Shown: positions 1 to 8,292 of the stretch, in pieces
Layout: each line of letters begins with the position of its first letter
Position numbering within the stretch: the first letter of the stretch is position 1
Assembly (NCBI GenBank): GCA_003140935.1
Contig: PLLJ01000029.1
Location: forward strand, 47,706 to 97,667
Source of the DNA: Candidatus Omnitrophota bacterium
Lineage (GTDB): Bacteria > Omnitrophota > Omnitrophia > Omnitrophales > Aquincolibacteriaceae
Reading direction: 5' to 3'
Length of the DNA stretch: 49,962 nt
Made by a program: the position numbers and the translations under genes
The notes under the pieces: generated by a model
What the model saw: the letters and a program-made list of their open reading frames with translations, nothing else
Database searches by the model: none
What the model was told of the DNA's origin: nothing

Positions 1-437
1 ATTTCCTGGTCCATGGAAGCGATCCCTTCTTCCGAGAATCTCTTGTCCGTCCAATAAGCTTCTTCGCAGGCCGGGTTCATTTCCATAGGCGTGTACTGAC
101 AGGGCCGCGCAAGATAGACCACGTTTGGCGCCGGGTCTTTGGCGGCAAGTTCCAGCGCTACAGGACGTCGAGGTGTTGGGTCACCGGAAACGCGGTTGCG
201 CGTCACCCAGGCATAACCGTCGCCTTCAATATAGATATAAAGATCCTTGCCGGGCTCTTGGATGCGGGAATAAGCGGTTATTAAAAAAGGCGTCGTACGA
301 ACCCTGGATGGATGAAGCCCCGCCTCTTGGGCGATATTTTCCGCCGTAGAAAAACGTTCGGAAGCCGAGGGAATGGTCAAGCAACCCGCAACAAAAAAAG
401 TCAGCGCTGTTAAAAAAAGAGGTCTGGAAACTCTCAT
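1..437 (-). CDS. Putative alpha/beta-hydrolase lipoprotein, 5' part only
   Basis: An open frame runs from ATG at 437 off the left edge, giving about 145 visible residues. The N-terminus is a hydrophobic signal ending in a lipobox (FVAGC), so the product should be a lipoprotein. The following residues contain YIEGDGYAW, then a DPTPRRPVAL and LARPCQYT stretch. These resemble a family of lipid-anchored alpha/beta-hydrolases in which this region precedes the nucleophile elbow. The catalytic Ser-Asp-His residues would lie beyond the window, so enzymatic activity cannot be judged. The gene is separated from the upstream gene by a terminator at 450-484, so it probably has its own promoter in the short space just before its start. 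Confidence 0.6.
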   Translation of the reverse strand, partial: MRVSRPLFLTALTFFVAGCLTIPSASERFSTAENIAQEAGLHPSRVRTTPFLITAYSRIQEPGKDLYIYIEGDGYAWVTRNRVSGDPTPRRPVALELAAKDPAPNVVYLARPCQYTPMEMNPACEEAYWTDKRFSEEGIASMDQE

Positions 438-449
438 GGGAAGCATCTT

Positions 450-484
450 AAAACAAAAAAGCCCGTATCACAAGGACACAGGCT
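450..484 (-). terminator. Rho-independent terminator of the 528-887 gene
   Basis: Read on the minus strand, AGCCTGTGT (476-484) can pair with ATACGGGCT (460-468) using two G-U pairs. A T-rich run (TTTTTTGTTT) follows. The G-U pairs form only in the minus-strand RNA, which supports that orientation. Confidence 0.65.
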
Positions 485-527
485 CTTCTGAAAATGTTTA
501 TTGAATTGTTTAAAAATCAAACGGAGG

Positions 528-887
528 CTATTTCGCCGCCGGTTTGCCCTGACTCAAGCTGCGTGCGCGTTCTCCCTGGATATACTGGGAAAGCGTCTTG
601 ATGTTCTGCGAGAAGCTCTTCTTCTGCTCATCCGTCAGTTGATCCTTGGCTCCCGGAAGCTGGATCTGGCCGACTGGGAAAAGGAGCGCTGCTTCATTGC
701 TGGGCATCAGCACATCGATCCGTCCACTCACATTATTCAGGCGATAAAGGACTCCCTCATACCCATAGAGCGAATACACTTCCTGAGGCGTTGTATTTTT
801 GGAAACCTCCATGCCGGTCTTGATAAAAAATGAAGAAATGATCAAAGCAACGGCAACGATCGCCGCTATTATAATGTTGTTCTTCAT
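528..887 (-). CDS. Hypothetical membrane-anchored or exported protein
   Basis: The 119-residue product starts with a Lys/Asn-rich tip and one hydrophobic segment (about residues 4-22). A soluble domain follows, rich in Leu, Gln and Ser, ending in a Lys/Ala tail. An AGGGAG ribosome site sits a few bases before the ATG at 887. The soluble part predicts a short beta-rich section (YRLNNVSGRIDVLMPS) followed by a helical Gln/Lys section. I do not recognise the family. It lies just downstream of the autotransporter remnant and ends at its own terminator, so it may share the autotransporter transcript. No function is assigned. Confidence 0.7.
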   Translation of the reverse strand: MKNNIIIAAIVAVALIISSFFIKTGMEVSKNTTPQEVYSLYGYEGVLYRLNNVSGRIDVLMPSNEAALLFPVGQIQLPGAKDQLTDEQKKSFSQNIKTLSQYIQGERARSLSQGKPAAK

Positions 888-918
888 GCAAAGGACTCCC
901 TTTTGTTTTTGAAGTGGC

Positions 919-1053
919 CTAAAAATCGAAACGGGCGGTGCGGTAGTAGGTGTTGCTCGTGAATTGGTCCTTGAGCTCGATATCCCAGTTTCCGATAAGG
1001 GTTATATTCCCTTTATTCAGGAACGCGAGCTCCGTACCGAAGAGCTCGCCCTT
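919..1053 (-). pseudogene. Remnant 3' end of a second autotransporter gene
   Basis: Immediately after the stop of the 1056-6038 autotransporter, the same strand encodes 44 further residues and a stop (TAG, 919-921). They closely match the last 44 residues of that gene: ELFGTELAFLNKGN against MLFGAELAFLNKGN, GNWDIELKDQF against GNWDITLKDQF, and a terminal Phe in both. There is no start codon or passenger domain, so this is a leftover of a tandem paralogue whose body was deleted. Both synonymous and amino-acid changes separate the copies, so the duplication is old. Confidence 0.8.
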
Positions 1054-1055
1054 AC

Positions 1056-4000
1056 TTAGAAATCGTAACGGACGGTCCCGTAATACGTGTTGCTCATGAA
1101 CTGGTCCTTAAGCGTTATATCCCAGTTCCCGGTCACGGTCACGTTGCCTTTATTCAGGAACGCGAGCTCGGCGCCAAAGAGCATCCCGTTTTTCGCGGGC
1201 TTTGCACCTTTGGTGGTGAAAGAACTACCGCCCCCGGCGAAAGATGCGTTCGTCTCGAAACGGTCCCCGATATAATCATAGAGCCATGCCGCCTTGGCCG
1301 AGGGAATAAACGTTCCCATTTTCTTGGCGACGATCGGATACGCGAGCTTCGTCCCAAGCGCCTGCTCCAACTGATGGAACCCATCGCCCTGCACGCTCAG
1401 ATCAAGCGCGTTAGCGCCCTTTTCCTTATAACTGTTCATGCGAAGATAGTTATAACCGATCGAAGCGAACGGCGTCACTTCCAGCGCCTTCGTCTCCTTG
1501 AATGTGAATGTGTATCCACCTTCAAAATTCGTGGAATACTGCTGCCCGGAATGATCCGCCTTCGCGACACGCTCCGTCGCGGGGGTGAGCCAGATCTCGC
1601 GGCGACTATCGTAGTCGTTTTCCGTGAAACCCAACATCCCGTCCACATACCAGGAGTTCTCCTCCTGGTTGCGCACCGCCTCGGGGGACTTCTTGCCGCC
1701 TTGGCGCGCTTTGTTGAGATTCAGGGAATCGTAACTCCCGTAGATCGTCGCCTGGTAGCTGTTGATATCATCCGACGGACTGCCCGGCGTCTTGGAACGC
1801 ACGCCCGCCCAACCGTAACCGCCGGCAAGACCCGCGCGAAAATGGTCATCGATCACCTTGTCCGCGCCGATCGTGGTCCCAAAGGTGTTCGCCGAGAACC
1901 CTTGGATCCCCTTGCGCTCGTCCTGCTTCATGTTGCTCCCGAGACCCTGGATCCAGACGCCTACGCCATTGGTCATATCTCCGCTCGAAATGCCTGAGCC
2001 CTCGGATACATTCCGCGCGCCGCCCAGCCGATTACTGATCATCGTAAACGAATTCGCCGTTGCGGCGCGGCTGGCCTGAATATCGCCCGAACTCACATCC
2101 GGCGTCATCGTTTGCTCAGCTTTCGCCACTTCGGCCGCGGAACTCATACCGAGCAAAGTACCCATGACCGTCGCCATATCACCCGTGGCCGTGCCCTTCG
2201 TAAAGATTTCATTAAGCACCGTACCGACTGCGGATGTGTTCCCGACCGTTGAAGCTCCTGCGAACCCGCTGCCGGCGAGACCCGCGGTCAATACTCCGGT
2301 TGCGCCCTGCGTAAAGGTCATCATGGCACTGTTACTTGTAATCGTCGGCACACCAACCACCGCAACCCCTCCAGTATTGATCAAATTGTATGTTGTTCCT
2401 CCGGCGATATTTCCGGCAACAGTGAGGTTGATCGTGCCGCCGGTAAGATTGGCATTCCCCCCGCCGGCAACTACATTGATACTACCAGAGTTCGCACCGT
2501 TAACGCTCACTTTCAACGTGTTAGCGCCTGAAACATAATTGCCGCCAAGCGTCAGGGTGTTGGTACCCAGGTCCAAAGTGCCGCCGCCCTGCGTCAAGTT
2601 GCCGCCGATGGTCATGTTAGTACCAATGGCCAGCGTCCCTCCGTTAACGTTCGTGTTTCCGGTATAATTGTTGGCACCGCTTAACGTAAGGGTTCCTGTT
2701 CCAACTTTGGTGAGTCCGGTTGTGCTGCCGGCGCCAGCTTCAGTAATGACACCGGAAAAGGTGGTCGAGCTATTGTCCCCACCCGTCGTCAACACACGGG
2801 CATTCCCGCCGGCTCCATTAGTGACAGTACCGCTTCCTGCGAGCGAACCGATTGTTTCATTAAAGTTATTGAGGTCCAGCGTCGCTCCGGTCGCAACCGT
2901 TACGGCTGAACCGTTACCAAATGCTCCTGAAACGCCTGGAACGGAAGCCACACCCGCTTTAAGTGTCCCGGCATTGACGGTCGTAGCACCGGTGTAGGTG
3001 TTGGCACCCGAAAGGATCTGAGTGCTGGCTAAATCTTTTGTCAGTGAACCGCCGACACCGGAGATGACGCCCGCGAAGGTGGTCGAACCCGCCGCCGTTC
3101 CGATCGTCAAATTATTCGCGCCGAGATTGACAAGGGAAGAAGCCGCGCCAGTGAGAGAAGCGATGAATTGACTTGCCCCGAGTACCAGCTTGGAGCTTCC
3201 GAGCCCCGCATCATCCAGGGTCAAAACTGTGCGCGTTCCTGTGGGTAGCGCGCCTGCCACATTCGCGTTCAAAATACCGAGGCCCGCAGTCCCGGTACTG
3301 CGAATGGTCGTCGGACCTACATAGGTATTTGCGGCATTCAGGTTGACCGTCACATTGTCCACAATAAGATCGGAATTAGCCGAAGCTCCGGTGATGGCAC
3401 CGCTCACAGTAATCGCACCGGCCCCGGCTCCTCCGTTTAACGTCAGGGTTTTTCCATCCTTGCTGATGCCGCCTGAAAGCGTCAGTCCGCCCCCGCCTGC
3501 CGTCGAAGTGATCGTACTGTTGGTAGCCAGCGTAACCAATCCGCTCAAGCTCGCGGCCGCTGCGTTACTGTTCAAAAGCGCACCCGCGCCGCCCACGCCC
3601 GTTCCGTTAAGCGTCACCGCCTCAGCTCCCACCGTCTGCCCGTTTAAATCCAGCGCCGCCACGTTCCCTGCTGACACGGTCGTACCTGTCTCCGTTGTAC
3701 CCAGGGCAGTAGCGTTGCCAAGCTTTAGAGTCCCGGCACTGACCGTAGTGGCTCCGGTGTAAGTGTTGGCATCGCTTAGAGTAAGAGTTCCCGTACCGGC
3801 CTTGGTCAAAGAGCCGCCCGAACTCGTCAGTGCTGTACCCCAGGTCACGTTCTGGGCGTTGGTGTCTACGTTGTACTGCTGATAGTCCGCCGTGCTGAAG
3901 CGGCCGGAGTAATCGTTCTGATTTGCGCCGGAGTATTGCAACGTGCCGCCGTTCAAGACGATGGTGCCTGCGGCGTTTGCCAATTGCTTGCCCAGAGGAC

Positions 4001-6038
4001 CGGTTGTGTTCACGGTTTCCGCTACGCCGAGGTTGACCGTGCCTTCGTTAAGATATGTCACGCCGGTATAAGTGTTCAAGCCGGAGAGTGTCAGCTTACC
4101 CGCGCCGGCTTTTGTCAACGCGCTGGCAGTACCACCGCCAGCATTGTTCTGGATGATTGAGCCGATGTTCAACGCGTCGCCGCTGCCATTGACGCGGACG
4201 ACCATTTCGTTACCCGCAGCCGTAGCCTGAAGGATGCCGCCCGTGCTGCCAAGGGTCGCGGCGGCGCCGCCGCTGGAGAGCAGCCCATTGGTGCTCAAAA
4301 TCTGGCCGGCGGCGGACATCGTGATGTTGTTGCTTCGCATGTCGATGGTGTTAGCTGCTATGGTCGTCTGCGCGGTGATGTTGCCGGTCGTCAAGTCAAC
4401 ATTGTCCGTATTAACGCTCGCGCCGATGGTGGCGCCGGTGGGTGCTGCGCGATAATTCGCATCGCCTGCTCCGTAAGCGCGAACATAACCACCCGCTCCT
4501 TCAACGGAGGCATACTTACTACCGCCGAAGAAAATGCCGTTACCAAGAAAAGCTTTGTCCGCGGTGCCGGTGAGAACAATTTTGTTTTGTGCGGCGGTCC
4601 CGCCGACTTCGACAAAGTTCCCCGCCGCACCCGCCTGGCGCGCGGCCAACGAAGCAAAAGTCAGCGTGACGTTGTGGGCAGCGGTGCGAGTCGTCTGCAC
4701 GGTGCCATCCCCACTCGTACCAAAGGTAAGTGCTCCCAAGTTTTGGCTCTTGTCGCCGGCGGAGGTCGTGTTGTCGTAGTTGAACGTGCCCGTGCCGCCA
4801 AATGTCAGTGTTGAGGCGGCGGCCAAGCTACCGGTACTAGCATCAACTTTGAGCGTCCCGTTGTCGACTGTCGTGGCTCCTGTATAGGTGTTGGCACCGC
4901 TTAAAGTAAGTGTGCCCGTGCCGACTTTAGTCAGTCCGCCGGCGTCTGAAATCACGCCAGCGTAAGAGTCGGTCGTGTTGAGCGAGCCGGTCGTGAGGGT
5001 GATTCCGGCCCCCAGGTCGACTGTACCACTACCATTAAGAGAGCCTATTGTCCCGCTAGCGGTCGGGGTCAGTGTCCCTCCGGCCCCAATCGTCGTGACG
5101 ACAGTAATAGGGGCGGTGTAGTTGCTTACAATCGAAGTGGCTGCAATGATAGGAGCGGTGCCGTTTATGGTCTCGTTGATCACAGTTCCTGTTCCAATGG
5201 TTACGGCTCCCGTCGTAATGACTTTGCCGTAGGTCAATGCGTCAGTCACGGTCGTATTGATCACCCCAGCAGGGGCGACCGTTAGGGCACCACCGATATT
5301 CAATGTATTCGTCAAAAGATCAATTTTATAGGTATTCACCGCACCGCTAATTGTTGCGCTTACTCCACTCCCGACGATATTGACGTCCTTGAGCCCCGTT
5401 GCGCCGCCGACGGCACCATGCAGCACACTAGCACTATTAAGTGTCAACGTACCCTGCTGTGCCCCTTGGTTCGTGATAGCGCCTGTGACTTCCGTATTCG
5501 AATCAAGAATGACCGTGCCGTCACCGGTAAAAGTTATGGCTGCGTTGTTACTATTGGTTATGCTTTTGAAGTCCGCCGTACCCGTTGCGACATGCATCGT
5601 GGTCGTGTTGACCGTCCCATAAAAATTAACTGCTGCGGTGCCGGTAAGGGTGATGTCTGCCATCGAAGCTCCGGCACCAATGGTTCCATACACATTATGC
5701 GGATTCGCATCAAAATTGATGCTGGAAAAACCCGCATTGACAGTGACGACGGCAGGGAGGAGGTAAGAGCCACCCAAGTTGCTGGTAAAGATATCAGGAA
5801 AATTTCCGCCACCTCCGGTAACGTTCAAGGTGAACGCCGTACCTCCATCATTTATAGAGTAACCATTCGCCTGACCAATGGCGTCCGAGGTCCAGGGGCT
5901 GGTAGCAATGGTCTCTGCCGTAGCAAAACCCGACGGGCACCAAGCTGCAATGAGGGCAACGGAGAGCAGAAGACAAAGCATCCGCTTCATGAGAAGTGAG
6001 GTTCCGGATCTTGCTTCGAGGGCGTTAAAGTGTGTCAT
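1056..6038 (-). CDS. Autotransporter with PATR passenger repeats and C-terminal beta-barrel
   Basis: This is a type V secretion protein of about 1660 residues. The start chosen is the ATG at 6038, because GGGAG lies six bases before it (6045-6049); an upstream ATG at 6095 has no such site. The N-terminus is a long signal peptide with a positively charged extension and a Leu-rich core ending near FATA-ET. The passenger is a Gly/Thr/Ala-rich beta-helix. It contains at least five PATR repeats of the type LTKxGTGTLTLSGANTYTG, near residues 380, 655, 755, 1010 and 1120. The last roughly 300 residues (from about GVGVWIQGLG) form an autotransporter beta-domain ending in Tyr-Asp-Phe, the usual outer-membrane sorting end. 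The family displays or releases its passenger at the cell surface; the ligand is unknown. A strong promoter lies at 6154-6182. Confidence 0.93.
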   Translation of the reverse strand: MTHFNALEARSGTSLLMKRMLCLLLSVALIAAWCPSGFATAETIATSPWTSDAIGQANGYSINDGGTAFTLNVTGGGGNFPDIFTSNLGGSYLLPAVVTVNAGFSSINFDANPHNVYGTIGAGASMADITLTGTAAVNFYGTVNTTTMHVATGTADFKSITNSNNAAITFTGDGTVILDSNTEVTGAITNQGAQQGTLTLNSASVLHGAVGGATGLKDVNIVGSGVSATISGAVNTYKIDLLTNTLNIGGALTVAPAGVINTTVTDALTYGKVITTGAVTIGTGTVINETINGTAPIIAATSIVSNYTAPITVVTTIGAGGTLTPTASGTIGSLNGSGTVDLGAGITLTTGSLNTTDSYAGVISDAGGLTKVGTGTLTLSGANTYTGATTVDNGTLKVDASTGSLAAASTLTFGGTGTFNYDNTTSAGDKSQNLGALTFGTSGDGTVQTTRTAAHNVTLTFASLAARQAGAAGNFVEVGGTAAQNKIVLTGTADKAFLGNGIFFGGSKYASVEGAGGYVRAYGAGDANYRAAPTGATIGASVNTDNVDLTTGNITAQTTIAANTIDMRSNNITMSAAGQILSTNGLLSSGGAAATLGSTGGILQATAAGNEMVVRVNGSGDALNIGSIIQNNAGGGTASALTKAGAGKLTLSGLNTYTGVTYLNEGTVNLGVAETVNTTGPLGKQLANAAGTIVLNGGTLQYSGANQNDYSGRFSTADYQQYNVDTNAQNVTWGTALTSSGGSLTKAGTGTLTLSDANTYTGATTVSAGTLKLGNATALGTTETGTTVSAGNVAALDLNGQTVGAEAVTLNGTGVGGAGALLNSNAAAASLSGLVTLATNSTITSTAGGGGLTLSGGISKDGKTLTLNGGAGAGAITVSGAITGASANSDLIVDNVTVNLNAANTYVGPTTIRSTGTAGLGILNANVAGALPTGTRTVLTLDDAGLGSSKLVLGASQFIASLTGAASSLVNLGANNLTIGTAAGSTTFAGVISGVGGSLTKDLASTQILSGANTYTGATTVNAGTLKAGVASVPGVSGAFGNGSAVTVATGATLDLNNFNETIGSLAGSGTVTNGAGGNARVLTTGGDNSSTTFSGVITEAGAGSTTGLTKVGTGTLTLSGANNYTGNTNVNGGTLAIGTNMTIGGNLTQGGGTLDLGTNTLTLGGNYVSGANTLKVSVNGANSGSINVVAGGGNANLTGGTINLTVAGNIAGGTTYNLINTGGVAVVGVPTITSNSAMMTFTQGATGVLTAGLAGSGFAGASTVGNTSAVGTVLNEIFTKGTATGDMATVMGTLLGMSSAAEVAKAEQTMTPDVSSGDIQASRAATANSFTMISNRLGGARNVSEGSGISSGDMTNGVGVWIQGLGSNMKQDERKGIQGFSANTFGTTIGADKVIDDHFRAGLAGGYGWAGVRSKTPGSPSDDINSYQATIYGSYDSLNLNKARQGGKKSPEAVRNQEENSWYVDGMLGFTENDYDSRREIWLTPATERVAKADHSGQQYSTNFEGGYTFTFKETKALEVTPFASIGYNYLRMNSYKEKGANALDLSVQGDGFHQLEQALGTKLAYPIVAKKMGTFIPSAKAAWLYDYIGDRFETNASFAGGGSSFTTKGAKPAKNGMLFGAELAFLNKGNVTVTGNWDITLKDQFMSNTYYGTVRYDF

Positions 6039-6153
6039 GGATATCTCCCAGTTTTTTGAAAAAAGGTTTAGTGCCTTCGTTCGTCTGTTTGACACTTTGC
6101 TGTATTGTATTGTCTATTAGTCTCTTCTATTATTAAAGCATTTCCCTGGCCGA

Positions 6154-6182
6154 ATGCTATCCCCTTGCTAAGTTCATGTCAA
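6154..6182 (-). promoter_or_regulatory. Sigma-70-type promoter for the autotransporter
   Basis: The minus strand reads TTGACA (6177-6182), a 17-base spacer and TAGCAT (6154-6159). Transcription would start near 6147, leaving an untranslated leader of about 110 bases before the ATG at 6038. The rest of 6096-6331 shows no gene. Confidence 0.7.
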
Positions 6183-6331
6183 TTCCTTTGATTACTTTTT
6201 GGAGAAAAACTCCTGCGCATTATCGTTCGGAACTATTTTAGGTCTATGAGGTGTTCACCCCATTCGAGAGCTTTAAGCCTCTTGAAAGTTTTGTCGGGTA
6301 CCCTTGGATTCTCTTTCGGCTAAGGCATCCT

Positions 6332-6568
6332 CTAAGGCGAAGCCCAGGCCGGGCTATTAAAGTCCTGATAATGGCTTCGCCTTCTGTCCCAGGATAAAAC
6401 GGAATCGAATTTGCCCTTATCCAATCCCCGCTCGATCTCATAAGCAATAAGTTCGGCATTCTTAGGGCTAGAGGTTAGAAGGGAAAAACGCCACTGCTTG
6501 CCGAGGAAGGAGAATCTGGCATGTTGGATCGTGCGGACCGGATAAAGCTGAACTCTATCTTTTCTCAT
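6332..6568 (-). CDS. Small hypothetical protein, 78 residues
   Basis: This is a short basic product rich in Arg, Ser and aromatic residues. GGAGG stands about nine bases before the ATG at 6568, which is the main support for translation. I do not recognise a family. The middle (NAELIAYEIERGLDKGKFDS) looks helical and amphipathic. The last codons run into a perfect 10-bp inverted repeat at 6335-6382, so the 3' end may be a repeat insertion that truncated or extended the original reading frame. It may not be a functional gene. Confidence 0.4.
   Translation of the reverse strand: MRKDRVQLYPVRTIQHARFSFLGKQWRFSLLTSSPKNAELIAYEIERGLDKGKFDSVLSWDRRRSHYQDFNSPAWASP
6335..6382. repeat. Perfect 10-bp inverted repeat with 28-base loop
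   Basis: AGGCGAAGCC at 6335-6344 is the exact reverse complement of GGCTTCGCCT at 6373-6382. It overlaps the 3' end of the small gene at 6332-6568. There is no adjacent T-run, so it is not an obvious terminator. It resembles the other stem-and-loop intergenic repeats in this window. Confidence 0.6.
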
Positions 6569-6660
6569 CTTTGCTAACCCTCCAAAAGGTGCTGAATTTT
6601 GAAGCTCCCTTAGAGGAAATTAGCATAATCCTAGTATAACTCACTCATTTTAGCCGGAAA

Positions 6661-6700
6661 AAGAAAAGAGGAGGAACTAGCTTTCGCTAATTCCTCCTCT
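6661..6700 (-). terminator. Rho-independent terminator after tRNA-Pro
   Basis: AGAGGAGGAA (6667-6676) pairs with TTCCTCCTCT (6691-6700). TAGC/GCTA extends the stem inside, closing on a TTTC loop. On the minus strand the stem is followed by CTTTTCTTTTT. It sits nine bases beyond the 3' end of the tRNA gene. Confidence 0.85.
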
Positions 6701-6708
6701 ACAAAAAA

Positions 6709-6782
6709 TCGGGGCGAAAGGATTTGAACCTTCGACCGCACGCACCCCAAGCGTGTGCGCTACCAGGCTGCGCTACGCCCCG
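6709..6782 (-). tRNA. tRNA-Pro (anticodon GGG)
   Basis: The 74-base cloverleaf folds cleanly. Its acceptor stem is CGGGGCG/CGCCCCG, the D stem GCGC/GCGC, and the anticodon stem CACGC/GCGTG around loop TTGGGGT. The T arm has loop TTCGAAT, and the discriminator base is A. The anticodon at positions 34-36 is GGG. CCA is not encoded; the next bases are T-rich and lead into the terminator at 6661-6700. Confidence 0.93.
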
Positions 6783-6810
6783 ATCAACCTTTTTTAAGTT
6801 TTCAATGAAG

Positions 6811-6946
6811 ATCGGGACTGCCCTAATTCATCCGTTAATATTAACTGAGAATTAGGACGCCCCGATGATCTTTAGAATCATTTTAAATCGCACATCGGAA
6901 GCAGTCCTGATTTCCATCAAAAACCGCGAGGGAAATCAGAACGCCC
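6811..6946. repeat. Two consecutive intergenic palindromes
   Basis: The first has an outer arm ATCGGG/CCCGAT (6811-6816, 6861-6866), a perfect 8-bp stem CCTAATTC/GAATTAGG (6822-6829, 6849-6856), and a 12-bp palindrome GTTAATATTAAC (6834-6845) in its loop. The second has a perfect 9-bp stem CTGATTTCC/GGAAATCAG (6907-6915, 6931-6939). Both are followed by ACGCCCC. They share the design of a conserved flank and a changing but self-complementary stem, as in REP-like repeats. Confidence 0.6.
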
Positions 6947-6996
6947 CTCATGAAAGAGCGAGAGTATATCAAATTTCCAGGATTCTGTCTTTTTTT

Positions 6997-7473
6997 CTAA
7001 GTCCCCGACGGGGATTTCTCGCGAAAAAAAGCGGCCAAGCTGAAGGGATGGCTTTTGAGAAAGGCGAGACGAATACCGATGAAAGTGTTACAGATATCCA
7101 TGATAAAGACTTGAAGCGGCTTCAAATGAATAAGACCGCCTTCCCCGAAGCAACCGCAATTCGCAGGCAGAACCCCCGTTACGATGCGGGTTGTGAGGAT
7201 GAGAACGACAAAGCTCAAGGACATAGCAGCTAACACAAGTGCGCTTACTCGTGGTAAATAGCCTAAGATCAAAAAGGCGCCAAAAAAGAATTCGATCCAA
7301 GGGATCACGTGCGCAAGGAACGGAACGATCGCGTAAGGAATGACCTCATAAGCGGCCATGGCGGCCTGGAAATTCTCGACAGGTTCCATGAGCTTGGAAA
7401 ACCCGGAGTACGCAAAAACCAGCCCCAAGAACATGCGGCCAAGAAAGAGGACCTTGTAGCTTTTCCCAGGCAT
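6997..7473 (-). CDS. MauE/DoxX-family membrane protein
   Basis: The 158-residue integral membrane protein has about four transmembrane segments (roughly residues 8-26, 46-70, 74-95 and 115-135). Its N-terminal GRxxLGLVFxYSGFSKL block is typical of the DoxX/MauE family. A Cys-x-Cys-Phe-Gly motif lies at residues 106-110, as in MauE proteins, which support disulfide formation in partner proteins. The ATG shares its A with the TAA stop of the upstream DsbA-like gene (TAATG at 7471-7475), so the two are translationally coupled. Inference: the Cys pair could pass electrons from the DsbA-like protein to the membrane, replacing DsbB or VKOR. A role in methylamine use is unlikely without other mau genes. 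Confidence 0.8.
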   Translation of the reverse strand: MPGKSYKVLFLGRMFLGLVFAYSGFSKLMEPVENFQAAMAAYEVIPYAIVPFLAHVIPWIEFFFGAFLILGYLPRVSALVLAAMSLSFVVLILTTRIVTGVLPANCGCFGEGGLIHLKPLQVFIMDICNTFIGIRLAFLKSHPFSLAAFFREKSPSGT

Positions 7474-8198
7474 TAGGTCACCTTTTGTTTGGGTATCCCG
7501 GTCGGGAAGGCCGGAGCGGCGGGTTCCTGTTTTTTAGGAGGCACGGGTTTCGGCGGCAATCCAAGAACCTTACGGATCGCATTCTCGCCGCGCTCTTGCA
7601 TCTCTTTGGGCCCCACGAAACGCGCTTCTCCTAAAAAGAACGTCGGCGTTGCATTGACCTGCCGCGCGTTCCCTTCCTCTTTTTCCGCATAGATTTCATG
7701 TGTCACCGTAACATCTGCCATACATTTTCCAAATTGATCCATGTTGGCGCCGAGTTCCCGGGCATACCGCGCCAGGATCTCTACCGGCGGAATGTTTGAA
7801 GGCGCCCATTCCGCTTGTTTTTCATAAACCTTTTCTTGATACGGCCAGAACTTGCCCTGCCGGTTCATGCACTCTGCAGCCTGGTGAGCATAAAGGGACC
7901 ATTTGTGTGAAGTGAGCGGATAATGCTTGAACGTCAGTTGGATCTTCCCGGGATAGTTCTTAAAAAGACCCTGAATATCCGTTTGCGCATTGCGGCAGGA
8001 GGGACATTCGAAATCGCTGTATTCGATGAGCTTGACAGGGGCGGTCGCAGGTCCCTTGATTTTTAACGTTGTGGCTCCGGTCACGGAAGGCGGCAGCGGG
8101 GCCGGAACAGGCCTATTCCTTTTTATAAAAAAAACGATCCCTGACAGAAATAGAACAAGCAAAACGCCTGTCAGAATCGAACGAAGATTTATTTTCAT
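7473..8198 (-). CDS. DsbA-family thiol-disulfide oxidoreductase, membrane-anchored
   Basis: The 241-residue protein has one N-terminal transmembrane anchor (about residues 8-25), a Pro-rich linker, and a thioredoxin-fold domain with active site CPSC (Cys65, Cys68) inside YSDFECPSCRN. A helical insert follows, then a cis-Pro segment (NATPTFFLG). The C-terminal tail is Pro/Lys-rich. This matches periplasmic DsbA/BdbD-like oxidases that introduce disulfides into exported proteins. It overlaps the MauE-type gene by one base and presumably works with it. The ATG at 8198 follows an AGG-containing site. Confidence 0.88.
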   Translation of the reverse strand: MKINLRSILTGVLLVLFLSGIVFFIKRNRPVPAPLPPSVTGATTLKIKGPATAPVKLIEYSDFECPSCRNAQTDIQGLFKNYPGKIQLTFKHYPLTSHKWSLYAHQAAECMNRQGKFWPYQEKVYEKQAEWAPSNIPPVEILARYARELGANMDQFGKCMADVTVTHEIYAEKEEGNARQVNATPTFFLGEARFVGPKEMQERGENAIRKVLGLPPKPVPPKKQEPAAPAFPTGIPKQKVT

Positions 8199-8292
8199 AT
8201 CAAGCCTATCTTCTATTGAATCAAATAAGACGTTGACGGAATAAAAATTTACCCTAAAAAACGAGAACGGATTCGAAAAAAGTCATGCGGCC

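Noticed and set aside
919..1053. Assembly duplication of the autotransporter end
   Set aside because: The two copies differ at many bases, so a simple assembly duplicate of the same DNA is unlikely; a collapsed real paralogue is still possible.
6244..6459. Minus-strand open frame of 71 codons
   Set aside because: It overlaps the better-supported 6332-6568 frame and has no ribosome site.
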